Assembly (NCBI RefSeq): GCF_030867095.1
Contig: NC_081827.1
Location: 212,469,310 to 212,533,309 of the forward strand
Reading direction: 5' to 3'
Length of the DNA stretch: 64,000 nt
Source: Alligator mississippiensis
Taxonomy: Eukaryota > Chordata > Crocodylia > Alligatoridae
Shown here piece after piece: positions 9,479-19,389 of this stretch; position 1 is the stretch's first letter; each line of letters starts with the position of its first letter. The translations under genes and the position numbers were made by a program. Under the pieces are notes generated by a model. The model ran no database searches, was not told the origin of the DNA, and worked only from the letters and a program-made list of their open reading frames with translations.

Positions 9479-10551
9479 CAGGGGAAAGCACGCTGGAGCT
9501 AGAATTAGTTAAGAACTGCCCTTGGCACAGTGGAAAATGCCAAGTAGAAAGCTTTAAGGAACTGGAGGTGCATATCGCTTACCACCAGGCGGGCGGAACG
9601 GGTGAGAGATTTATCAGTGGACGTCTTTCGCTGAAGGGAGAAGAGGAAGCTTCTGAAGACGGAGCCCTGAGAGAGAGGGAAGTGTATTTTCACCCCGCGG
9701 CATTCGGGTGTATAATGGGTGATGAGCGGGTCCTGTTCAGGCCCCTCGACACTGTGTCCCTCGCCAGAGTCAACCCGGCGGGCGAAGTAAACCCAACCCT
9801 CACCCGGGAGTGTGCCCGTTGCCTAAGATGTGCTCGGGAGAGTGAAGAACCGGTGCCGATCGACCGGTTCGCCCCCTTTATGCTGGCATCTAGATTAAGG
9901 GGTCGCGAGCTTCCATCCGAGCTCCACGAAGATCTGGAGACGGAGGAACGCGCCACGGATGAGAGGGTGGCCCCACAATACGACAAGGGGGGAGTGTTAA
10001 CTGCAACTTTTCGTACTGTAACCGATCTAATGCAAAAGAATTTAAGTTTGAAAGCCCAGCTGCGTATGGCCGTTCGAGCGGTCAAAGATGCGGCTGCGAA
10101 AGAGAATCCTGAGACGCCACGACAAGATGGCGCCGAGCAAGAGGGAGACCGCGTGGAAGAACCGGAAGAGAAGGGTGGAGCTTCGGAGGAACCTGCGAGA
10201 GTTCGGTCAGCAACTCCGCCCACCGATGCAGCGTCGCTTCCGACGACCACACCTTCTTGCCGACAGAAGGGAGAATTGAGCGGAGGAGTGCATCCGCCCC
10301 TCCTGCCTGAAGCAATAACAGCAGCAATGACTCCTGCAGCAGTAGTTCAGCCTGTAACAACATCGACTCCTGAAAGAGCAGCTCGTCCTGTAACAACGAC
10401 CAACCCAGTGACTGATGCACAAGATGCCGCCACCAGTCACATTCATGCTTGGACGGAGTTACAGGAGCCGTACAAAGAATCTGAAATGGAGTCTGACGAG
10501 GCTATAGTCTCATGGCTGGAACTCGTGTCTATGGAGTTTGAGCTTAACTAA
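9472..10551 (+). CDS. Uncharacterised protein of LTR element, putative zinc-binding
   Basis: Intact frame of 359 codons from the ATG at 9472, which has A at -3 and G at +4. An in-frame ATG at 9460, whose A is the last LTR base, would give 363 residues, and the frame stays open back to 9385 inside the LTR. Numbered from the 9460 Met, residues 20-42 hold CPW...C...L..HIAYH (C20, C27, H38, H42), similar in layout to CHHC or C2H2 zinc fingers but with unusual spacing. Residues 118-124 form a C-x2-C-x2-C cluster. A Leu/Lys/Arg-rich, probably helical stretch lies near residues 188-215, followed by an acidic and Pro/Thr/Ala-rich, low-complexity C-terminal half. I see no capsid major homology region, CCHC knuckle, protease or polymerase motif. 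It could be a highly diverged Gag-like or regulatory protein. Function unknown. Confidence 0.75.
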   Translation: MGSGESTLELELVKNCPWHSGKCQVESFKELEVHIAYHQAGGTGERFISGRLSLKGEEEASEDGALREREVYFHPAAFGCIMGDERVLFRPLDTVSLARVNPAGEVNPTLTRECARCLRCARESEEPVPIDRFAPFMLASRLRGRELPSELHEDLETEERATDERVAPQYDKGGVLTATFRTVTDLMQKNLSLKAQLRMAVRAVKDAAAKENPETPRQDGAEQEGDRVEEPEEKGGASEEPARVRSATPPTDAASLPTTTPSCRQKGELSGGVHPPLLPEAITAAMTPAAVVQPVTTSTPERAARPVTTTNPVTDAQDAATSHIHAWTELQEPYKESEMESDEAIVSWLELVSMEFELN

Positions 10552-10599
10552 CTGCCTTGTTGTGTGTAAATTTTGTAAATATTTTGAGATACGTTAACT

Positions 10600-10625
10600 T
10601 ATTTTTTGAGAGTTTTTGTTTACAG
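10600..10625 (+). promoter_or_regulatory. Candidate splice acceptor before the second frame
   Basis: A T-rich tract ending GTTTTTGTTTACAG resembles a strong 3' splice site. Together with the donor-like GTGTAAGTA in the R/U5 part of the 5' LTR (about 9305-9313), it could produce a subgenomic RNA that skips the long frame, as retroviruses do for env or accessory genes. Inference from sequence only. Confidence 0.5.
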
Positions 10626-10712
10626 ATCCGGAATTCAGAGTGCGTGCTGAAGAGAAGCCCCAAGAAGGATAACATCATCGGAAGAAGTGAGGGCCTGACG
10701 CGCGACTTCGCC

Positions 10713-10910
10713 ATGACACCCACTGAAGTCCTGATCGTGCAGTTTTTTGTTATGAATCTGATTATGTGTATATGTATTTGTGCTGGTTATTATTTGATTC
10801 GATCCTTAGAGGACGAACGTCTTATGTTAGCTCATTTTATGTTTACCCGTTTAGTTCAACAACCCGTGGTAAGAGCTCTTGATAACCCGAGTGATGAGCG
10901 TGCAGCATAA
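10713..10910 (+). CDS. Small single-pass membrane protein of LTR element
   Basis: A 65-codon frame from the ATG at 10713 (G at -3). The frame is open upstream to 10557, so the spliced product could be longer at its N-terminus. Residues 6-28 are hydrophobic and include a Cys-rich ICIC segment, which would make one transmembrane helix. A charged RSLEDER stretch follows, then a short polar tail. It lies between the candidate splice acceptor and the purine tract, where env sits in retroviruses. It has no surface domain, furin-type site or fusion peptide. It may be a remnant of an Env membrane anchor or a dedicated small membrane protein. Unknown family. Confidence 0.5.
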   Translation: MTPTEVLIVQFFVMNLIMCICICAGYYLIRSLEDERLMLAHFMFTRLVQQPVVRALDNPSDERAA

Positions 10911-10927
10911 TTCAGCTGTGCCTTCAG

Positions 10928-10937
10928 CAAGGGGGGA
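10928..10937 (+). promoter_or_regulatory. Polypurine tract
   Basis: CAAGGGGGGA directly abuts the TG of the 3' LTR, the normal place and composition for the plus-strand primer of an LTR retroelement. Confidence 0.85.
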
Positions 10938-11704
10938 TGTCACAACCCAAGGGTGTGATTTTTGTTTGTGTGCGCTTCGGCACTGCTGGATTATTTCCCG
11001 CCACTTGTAGCTTTCTTTGTAGGGTGCATTTCTTCGTTGCAACAGAGAAATGCACGTTGCAAGGAGTTCCCACCATTTGTATTGAGATTTGTGCCCCACT
11101 ATTGGCCAGTTCTAAATTATTCCCACGTGGCGGCTAGCGATTGGCTTGCTAGCCATATAAGAGGCTTGAGTGGTTTCCACCCACGTTGGAGGACTCCACG
11201 ACTATCAGGAGGAGGAGAGCTTCACATCTCGTGAAGATCTCTAAGCGCTGCGGAGCCTGTCGGACCCAGCGTGTATATCAAGAAGGCTATAGAGGTCTGA
11301 TCAGCCTCTCGCCTCTCCCTGTCACCGCCTGATCCCTCGACGTACCCTTCCCTGCGCGCAAGTTCCACGTAGCCTAGCAAACTTCGTGTAAGTGAATCCA
11401 GAGCTCTACCCGGGTTCGAGTCCTACAGTTTTTTTTCTTCCCATCGCCAAAACCCCATTGCGACGTACCCTCATGTTCTGCAGGTTCGAGTTTTGTTTTG
11501 TAACCGCAACTCAAGCAAGTTTTCCTGCCTGCACCGCGACCATCTTTGGTGTAAGTAAAATAATCTTAAATCAACCACTAAGCGTCTGTGCCTAATTCTA
11601 GCGTGCCGCCTGTCTTCCCCGACCCGGCGTGTCCGGGCTGCTGGCCACAGCCTGCCGCGAAAAAGAAAACCCCCGAGGGCCTCAGACTGCTCCCGGCCCG
11701 CACA
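10938..11704 (+). mobile_element. 3' LTR (767 bp)
   Basis: Starts TGTCACAACCCAAGG and ends CCCGCACA. It is collinear with the 5' LTR apart from substitutions, one missing 51-bp unit and one missing TTTTG. TATAA is at 11156-11160. I found no canonical AATAAA downstream of the TATA box in the LTR; AATAAT near 11561 is the nearest approximation. Confidence 0.9.
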
Positions 11705-11709
11705 CCTTC
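11705..11709. repeat. Right target-site duplication CCTTC
   Basis: Exact copy of 8633-8637, directly after the 3' LTR. Confidence 0.9.
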
Positions 11710-12790
11710 CATTGCCTGCATGTTTTCCTTTTGATTTTGAGACATCCAAAAAGCTCTTTGTGTAACCATATCAGTCTCCTATCAGTCTTTTTATTGTTCC
11801 ATTGTGTCTGAATACTGTGCTTACTGGCATACCACATGTACCTCCCCACAGAATCAGCCCTTCAAAATTGGGGTGCATGTCTTAATAGGGAAGCTGATTT
11901 TTCTTTGCTGAAATAGAAGTTGGCAGACACTGCTCTTGATGCTGCTTGTCTCTGACCCAGCAAGCAAAAGAGGTGGAGTGAGTCTTGTGTCCTCAGTCCT
12001 GTGTTAACGCTCTCACAGCTGTAGGTATTTGGTGAGCACTGTCACTTATATTTGAAGCAGCAATTGAGCTGGCTCAGGGCAAGTGAACTGCTTCATGCAA
12101 CATCTCAATGCCACATGGCATGAAAACAATATTCTGTTATTTACAGGAACTGGTATAAAGAGCTATTAACAGTAAAGAAGCAACAGTCTGGCCACTGCTT
12201 TTGCAAGGGTCTGAGGCCTTAGCCTTGTGCTGTACTGCCACATCTGCTGCCTCACTTGCACTTTCTCCTGGGATGCCACATTTCCTGGACATTCTTTGTT
12301 TCCAGGAGAATTTATTCTGTCACACACAGTTCGCCATGATTCTGAAAAAAATCTTGTTTCTACGTTTTGCCTTCTAAAAACAAGGTGTATGTTTTATTTG
12401 GGTACATTTGGTATACGTAGTTTCTTGTTAAGCTCCCAATACTATGCCCTCTAGGAACTGTCAGTTCTCCTGGACTCCTTTATCCTTCAATCTGTCGTTC
12501 CAAGGGACCTTATCTATTACTTTTCTGAGACAGTGGAAATCTGCCCTTTTGAAGTCCAGGGGCTGTTTGTTCTGTTAACCTCCTGCTTTCCCTTTATTAG
12601 AATCATGAATTCTGTCACATTACGATTATTTCCTTCTAGGTTTCCCATCACCTTTGTGTCTAATTCATCCTTATTAGTTAAAACAAGATCTGTGAAAAAC
12701 AATTCCTTTGTCATCTCTCAAACTAGAACAGAAAGTTGTCTTCTGTCTACACAGTCTCCCTGTGATGTCTTAAATACAACTGCTTAGAGT
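11705..12790 (-). mobile_element. CR1 LINE (minus strand), second part
   Basis: Continuation of the CR1 interrupted at 8637. On the minus strand, 12720-12520 encodes a TDLVLTNKDEL...GNLEGNNRNVTEF stretch, the decayed end of the CR1 endonuclease / start of the RT linker (typical form LLLTN..EL....GSLG.SDHE.VEF). 11710-11800 resembles the adjacent linker. The middle (about 11815-12450) is less certain and may contain another old insertion. Confidence 0.6.
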
Positions 12791-13439
12791 TCTTACAGAT
12801 GGCTCAATTTTTTTTACAGACTTTACAGGCATGTGTTTTTAGCCTGAATTTCTATTGCCTGTGCATATATTTACAGATAGCTGGCACCCCTGAATACAGA
12901 TTTCTAGATCCATATATACCCAACTTCTATATCAGCAAGTCATATCAAAATGCAACATGAACCATGTTCAGAATTATTTATTGTGGTTGAAAATAACATA
13001 TTCAGTGCAGTATGCCAGGAAACAAATATGTGGGAAAAATTCTGTTTTGTGAATGATGATATTGGGAGCTGTGTGTGCAGCAGAATATGCCACAGAAAGC
13101 AACAGCACAGATTAGAAAGGTAATTTTTAGCCTCTTGACAACTAGATGCTAATGCATACAATTGCTGAATCTGTATGGGACAAAGAAGGGAAAAAGAGTC
13201 AGATAACTGAGGAATCTTTCCAGTTTCTATCATTGTCAAATTTTGTGCACCAGCTATCTGTATGCTTTTATGCTCTGCACTTTGAGCTCTTGTTTTGCCC
13301 TAAATAAATTGAAATAACCTTGTGCTAATACAGCTTAGCTATTAATTACCCCAAAACCAAGGGGCATCTCTACACATGCTCCTGGAATCAGGGAGAGCGA
13401 GCGCTTTAATTAGAGCAGCTCTGACTAAAGCGTCTGGAG
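12791..13439. other. Intergenic sequence, no gene recognised
   Basis: AT-rich sequence without supported genes. The last 80 bases (from about 13365) may belong to the foldback element that follows. Confidence 0.45.
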
Positions 13440-13570
13440 CATCTCATGTATCAATGTCCCCACGCTTCAAAATGGCAGCAGGGACGCTTTATCTAAAGCT
13501 CATTGAATAAGCTTTAGATAAAGTGCTCCCACTGCCATTTTGAAGCACGAGGACACTGATACAGGGGATG
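13440..13570. mobile_element. Foldback MITE, 61-bp arms
   Basis: 13440-13500 and 13510-13570 are reverse complements with about nine mismatches; both contain CTTCAAAATGGCAG and CTTTATCTAAAGCT. The 9-base loop is CATTGAATA. The same arm end and almost the same loop recur in the foldback at 49391-49508, so both belong to one family. A transcript could form a pre-miRNA-sized hairpin. Confidence 0.8.
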
Positions 13571-13764
13571 TAGAGGCCGGCAGGAGCACAGTAATTACCA
13601 AGCTTGAGTCTGCTCCGATGTGCTGTAAGTACAGCATGTCGCAGCAGCATCTGTGCTCATATATAGGCACCCAAGAAGACTTTTTTGAAAAATCAGTGGT
13701 CAAGGCAAAGAGTCAAGAACAGTTTCCAAACTTAGAAAGATTTAAAAATGTTATATACATAAGG

Positions 13765-14540
13765 CCCCCTCTACATGTTACAGGTATCACGCACATAACT
13801 GGTTAATTGCACAATTACCTTGTGACCAACTACACATGCAAAATAGCTTTCGTGCCACAAAAAGCTCCAACCAGCTATTAAGTTAGACCTCAAAAATGTG
13901 TACTGACTTTATAGCTGGTTGTCACCAAGCTTTAATTTGCATATGTATCAACTGACAGGGCTTTCAGCTGCAGGAGTGCACCATGCCCAGCTGGGGCTGG
14001 GAATCCTGCAACTGAAGGGACTTTCAGCCCCAGCAGCTGTCAAGTCTGGATCCTAGCAGCACCCAACAGCTGTCATAACCCAGCCCCACAGTTACAGCCC
14101 TGCAGCATACCTCCTGGTGCCAGGACCCAACTGGGTCCCGGCAGCTGCAGGGCATGGCTGTGATCTCCCAGCCCTGGGGGTGCATGAAATCCTGATAGCT
14201 GGGAAATTGCTGCTGCTGCTGCCTCAGGGGTACATGAAACCCCCACAACTGGGAGATTGTGGTCTTCCAGCTGCTGAGGTTTCATGCACCCCCTCAACTG
14301 AGGGAGCTCCAGACCATGGGAGCTTGTTTCCTGCAGATGCAGGGGCAGCCCGGGATTGAGATCCCTCTGTACTGGCAATAAGGTCCAATGGAATCTCATG
14401 TATGATCCCAAAATTGCGCCTTCTGCCATGCATTTGTGGCATGGAAGGAGGCACAATTGTGTAGATCATGCATTGGATCCCATTGTGCCTTCATCTGCAT
14501 GTATAGGAGTCCAAAGTGACTTAAATACAGGAAATGTTTT
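13765..14540. mobile_element. Composite MITE-like block with hairpin and short tandem units
   Basis: The block contains imperfect roughly 60-bp units around CATGAAA.CC and CCAGCTGC (14030-14300). It ends in a hairpin at about 14386-14500, where TTCTGCCATGC pairs with GCATGGAAGGAG and the flanks GGTCCAATGG.. and ..CATTGGATCC also pair. Ends and target duplication are unclear, so the limits are approximate. Confidence 0.45.
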
Positions 14541-17500
14541 TAAGGAACATAAACCTAATTGTGTGAATTCTTATTAAATAAAGTGTACTTTTCAAAACTT
14601 ATGTTCAAGGGGAACAACATTTGATTTTATTTAAATTCAGAAAGATCTGTGTCCGACTGACAGGCAACTCAGTCATATAAGATTTACAGGAGTGATAACA
14701 TTTGACAGTAGCAGCTCTGGTAGTGCTTGCCACCTAGTGGATACTGTTTATACACACATACAATATGTGTACATGTGTACATAAGATGTGTGACATCCTT
14801 CATAAATATATTTGTAAACATATATAAAAAACTACATTAATTACTTAAATATTTTTAAAAGTTGCAGTACAGTTGGATAGAAAATTATGGTTGAAATGAA
14901 ACAAGAATAGGAAGGAAATGGCATACTTTTTTCATTTTCTGCCTAGCTATACTTAGTTTGTAATAGATAAAAGATGGACCATGTTTTTATCTGCAAGGAT
15001 TGTTTATGATAGTCTAATTCTTGGCATAATAAAAGATGTGGAAACCTGGAAAAAATGTATTAGTTTGAGAATAATGAAAATGAAATTAAATATATAGTAC
15101 CTACGCTCTGTTCTGTTGCCTTATTTTCGAAATTACTGTTTTCTTTTACTTTATACTTTAAAATAAGCTTAGCCTGTACTTTGAATAAGTATCCTACATT
15201 CCTTTCTAACCGAGCACAAGCTGAAGAGATAAAGCATTTCCTTATATCACAGTTTTCATTATCTATTTGTGTTACCTTATTACATAATTCCTGACTTCCT
15301 AAAGGAAATTACTTCACCCACTTGTAAGATGGTTTATGGTATGTTTTAACTGAACACACCAACTTTTACAAAATATTTTTGGAGATTATAAGAACTATGT
15401 AATATGAAAATGCAGCTGCAGTGGGAAATTCATTCAAAATGAAAATTCCCCATATTAGAAACTGACCATTACTTTGGGCTAAACATCCTTGTTCTTGCTG
15501 AAGTAGAGCTGTTCTTTAACGCACACAGATGATCATAACATTAGTTTTGTATATAACATTTTTTGCTGTGCCTCATTTTCTTAGTCTTACAAAGCCCAGT
15601 TCTGTCTGTTTTAGCATCTTGATTTCAGTGGGCCTGCTTTATTGTTAAGATTCTGTTCAGTACACATAAGGAAGATGGTATCAGACCCATGCTAAATAAG
15701 TGGCACCACTGAGGTCAGTAACATAATTCCCATGGACTTCAATGGAAGAAGGGTTTGGCCTTACATCATGGAGAAAAGAGTCAAGTTCATCAGTGATATA
15801 AACTGTAGCAAAAGTTACACATTAGGTGTACATAGCAAAATATAATTAGCATTGATGTCAAATTTTATCAAGCTCAAACTCACCCTGCAGTAAGTGAACT
15901 CATTAAAATCTGTGCCAGTGGTTCCTGCTATTTATGTCAGGGCTTGTTTTATGATAATATGTTTAAAACAGTAATTAGACCTCCTTGTCCTGTTAGCTGT
16001 TTTTCCTGCTCCTACCTCTGATCTATTTACTTGACATGGACTATGTTTTTCTGCCATGCAGTAAATGTGATACTTTTTATTACTTCCCGTCAGGATGAAA
16101 AAAATAGAGTATATCTCAATACAGCCCAATGCAGAAACATAATGCATAAATGACTTGTCAGTCTACAGTTGCATCACATTTTCATTGGTATAACAGCAGT
16201 ATTAAGCAAACATTTGACTAGGCAGAAATAAACTTCTGAGTTACATTATTTGAGTAATCAACTTGTCTAGTAAAAGTATTTATCTAGTCTGTCTTCCAAT
16301 CTACAGGGATTATATTTTTAATGTAAGGCTCTGTACTTCATCAAAGAAATCTTAGGCACTAACATTAGAAGTTTATTATATATTAAAAGATGTACGTGTA
16401 TTCCTTGTTATACTGACTCTGTTCCAATGGTTGATCAGACAGAAAGCAAATGGTAGGAGGTAAGAAATGCAGAGTTAAGCTTTAGTAATGGAAAAATTGT
16501 CTTACCAAGTCATTATTCTACAGTAGAGAAAGAAAAAAGATGCTTATTTAGAAATTTGATGGAAATTCTTAGAATTTGCTGGAAAAAAATCTTTCCAGTT
16601 TCCAAACTGGAAAGTTTCTCAAACTTCTTTCAATATTGAAAGGAAGTGCAGGTTCTATGAACTAACAGTTAAGAATAATTTTGGAATAAGAAGTCTAAAA
16701 GCAGAGATGAATAGAAGACAGTGAGATTTATATTATGCAGAGTTCTGAGGAAAAAGAGGGGGTGAATGATTAAGCAAGTTACATACAGAAATGAAGAAAT
16801 GCAAAAACTTATTCTACATAGTTCTTACGTTATACTTATCATTGTAATATCTGAATTCTTTCTGGTGCATTATGTGATGCAACCAAAATTTGGAACTGAA
16901 TGTTCTGTCATCCTCTCAGGGAGAGAAGCATGTGCACTGGAGTGTCTTATTTTGATGATGATCTTATTAAAATGATGAACAAGAGAGGTGAATAAGCTTC
17001 CCCAAGAAACCTTAATTATGGCATGTTCTAACTTCTCAGTGCTTGGCTGTTTAACCTGAATGATCTTTTAACATAGTGTTTTGTGCATAGTTTTCTAATA
17101 TTTTTAGAAAAGCAAGCAGGCATTCATTTTATTATGTTCCATCATGTTGACATGTTCATCCACAGGACTGGGACTTTTAAATCTACTGCATAGAGCATTG
17201 GCTGTTGAGCCAATACAGTAATTATATCAAGATTAGGTTCTCATTCTCTGCATGGACCAGCAGGAGAGAGGGATGAAACATGTTTTCAGTAGATTTCTGA
17301 TAGCAGAACAATGGAGGAGCTTAGGAACCTTGGGTTCCATTTCAGGCTCTGACAGGGAATATTCTTTGATGTTCAAAGAGACTTCTGTCATGTTCCCCAA
17401 GCCTCATCCTGTCCAGACTCCTTGTCAAAGTCCTGTCTCCTCCTTCACACAAGTTCTTTGTTCTATTTTTTTTGCCCAAATAGTATAGTCTTCTCTTGTG

Positions 17501-17682
17501 GGCTTCCTTGCTTGAGTTCTAACTTGTTTGCAAGTTTTGGACTCCACTTATATATTCCTTCTCTCAGTGTCTTTCCCAGCCGGTCCACTGTTCATTGTTC
17601 CCCATCCAATTTGTCTTCCAAACTCAGATCCTATCCTCTCCCTGTTTCCCAATTCCAGTTTCCATCCCTTAGCTCTCTGTGA
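14541..17682. other. AT-rich unique-looking DNA, no gene recognised
   Basis: Over 3 kb of AT-rich sequence with dense stops in all frames. I found no exon with splice sites, RNA gene or repeat ends. It could hold conserved non-coding elements, which cannot be seen in one sequence alone. Confidence 0.45.
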
Positions 17683-18030
17683 GTGTGTCTACGTGTGCAT
17701 TTATGCTAGTTTGAACTTACTGCGCAGTAAGTTACAGTGCAGTAAGTGGGAATGGACTGGCATCTACACGTGCAGGTGTTAAAGCACATGAATGCTGTGT
17801 GTCGATTGACTTGGGACTAAAGTTAGGCATCTATACTTGCGTTACCGTGCAGTAACTAATCAGGCGTAAATTTGATACCTGCATGACGCATGTATCAAAT
17901 TTACGCTCAAGTCAGCCTAATTCGCCATATTTACTGTGCAGTACAGGCATGCACATGTAGGCATGCACGCCCAGGCTGTGTAGTAATTTCAGTTACTGAG
18001 CAGTAAATGCAGATGTGTAAATGCACCCTG
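17683..18030. mobile_element. MITE with CTACACATGC/ACTGCGCAGTAA-type ends
   Basis: The left end (TCTACGTGTGCATTTATGC, then ACTTACTGCGCAGTAAG) and the right end (ACTGAGCAGTAAATGCAGA, then TGTGTAAATGCACC) are approximate reverse complements. The right end resembles the termini of the element at 34761-37248. Internally, TGTATCAAATTTACGC near 17890 and its complement-like partner at 17865 form another inverted pair. Confidence 0.6.
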
Positions 18031-18785
18031 TATCATTTACTCACTCTGTCATCTTCTAGTGCCTCTCTCTCTATAAACTTCATGTCCCAATCCACTCCCT
18101 TTTCTACCATCCCTCAGAGACGATTCTTGTCCCCTCTGCATTTGAGTCAGGTGCCTTCTCCTAAATGCTTCCTGGGTTCAGCATGGTGAATGCAGGAGAT
18201 AGTTTCCCTTCTCTTAGCTCCAGTCACCAGTACCACAATGGTCTATAGCAGATCTGAGCACCAATTGTAAGGGAAATCCCACTCAACATGCACTTCTGGG
18301 CTGGATCATGCGCAACAGTTTTTCAATAATACAGTTTTTCAGACCTGGAAAAGTTGGGTTTTTTTACTATTGCAATTTATTGTTCTGCCCCATCTTACTT
18401 GTTGCTACATGATGACATGTTGTTAATTCACCATTAAATTCAGTCACAGTGAAGTTTGACAACACATAATGGGAACAAAAAAAAAAAAAAGTCTTCAAAC
18501 ATAAAATTAAGAACGGTTTTATTATACTGGGAGAGCCTTTGTATTAAACATAATGTTGGAATTCCTGGAACCCATTATTATTGGCTCGCCCTTGGGACAG
18601 AGCAACAAGGCGGCAGGAGGGTGGCTGGGTGTGCAAGCGGTGGGAGAAGGTGGTGTGGATGGTGCATGGGATGCTGGAAGCCTGCCAACCCCAAGCTTCC
18701 CCAAGCATGTCAGCACCCCTGCACTTTGTTACATAGCGAACTAAAACACCTTGGATGGGTTTTTACCGTGCTACGTAACAGTCAT
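18031..18785. other. Intergenic sequence, no gene recognised
   Basis: Contains an A-run near 18477-18490 and a GC-rich patch at 18600-18700. I see no supported exon. Confidence 0.4.
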
Positions 18786-18880
18786 TTAAAGTGGAATACA
18801 CCGCTGAGTGTGTAAATAGCAATGCCATTAAAGCAGAACATGCCGCCGAGAGTGTAAATAGCAACACCAGTAAAGCAGTG
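18786..18880. repeat. Two-unit tandem repeat (about 43 bp)
   Basis: Units TTAAAG.GGAATACACCGC..GAGTGTGTAAATAGCAA and TTAAAGCAGAACATGCCGC..GAGTGTAAATAGCAA are adjacent and in the same orientation, and a third partial unit (TAAAGCAG) follows. Confidence 0.6.
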
Positions 18881-18961
18881 CAAAAGGGCAATTAAGCCGC
18901 TTTAAAGGCCAGTTTTGTTGCATGTACAAAGGCCCATAGATTGAAAAGTGGTAGACTAGAT

Positions 18962-19220
18962 CAGTGATTGTCAATCAGGGTGCCATGGTGCCTCAGGATG
19001 CCACATAAATGTTGATAACACTGTTAGGTAGACAAACATGATTTGCAAAATAAAACTAGAGATTTCAAATAGGAATACACAGTGTTAAGATCATTCTGAC
19101 CTGTTGTGGCCTTCCTGAGTTCTTTGCAGCAGATGAATTGCTCTGTTATGTTTCTATAATCATAAATGAGTGAAAACATTTTCCAAGGGGTGCCTTGAGT
19201 CTAAACATGTTGGTCCAGAA
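18962..19220. mobile_element. hAT-like element remnant
   Basis: Begins CAGTGATTGTCAATCAGGGTG and ends near GGGTGCCTTGAGTCTAAAC, reminiscent of the CAGTGGTTTTCAACCAGGGTG...-type hAT non-autonomous family. The right terminus is degraded and I could not define a target duplication. Confidence 0.5.
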
Positions 19221-19389
19221 TTTCAACATGAGGAAAACATACCTGCATAAAGTCCTAGAATGAAAATCAACATGCAAGACAAAATGTTTTCTTCTGACAT
19301 TACCTCTATGTCAAACAGTCTTCACAGAATGCAACCAGCCATCACTTGTTTGAGCAAGTTCTGGAAATAAGGTTCCCAGATCCAGGGGA

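Larger units (their letters stand above)
8638..11704 (+). mobile_element. Complete non-autonomous LTR retroelement (3.07 kb)
   Basis: Order on the plus strand: 5' LTR, tRNA-Ser primer-binding site, a frame of about 360 codons, a small membrane-protein frame, a purine tract, 3' LTR. The LTRs are TG...CA and flanked by CCTTC duplications. The internal part is only 1477 bp. It has no protease, reverse transcriptase, RNase H or integrase motif, so the element must have been mobilised by enzymes supplied from elsewhere. By hand count the two LTRs differ at about 30 of roughly 767 aligned positions (about 4%) plus two length differences, so the copy is moderately old. Unlike ordinary decayed copies it keeps its frames open. 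The short internal region resembles a TRIM/LARD-style derivative of an endogenous retrovirus, but its proteins are unfamiliar. Confidence 0.9.

Noticed and set aside
9690..10250. Antisense frame of 186 codons under the LTR-element gene
   Set aside because: Shadow of the long plus-strand frame. Ser/Arg-rich composition arises from reading its codons in reverse.
8638..11704. LTR element as a foamy-virus or gammaretrovirus provirus
   Set aside because: The primer site is tRNA-Ser rather than Lys or Pro, and there is no pol. The LTR start is not diagnostic, so no genus can be assigned.
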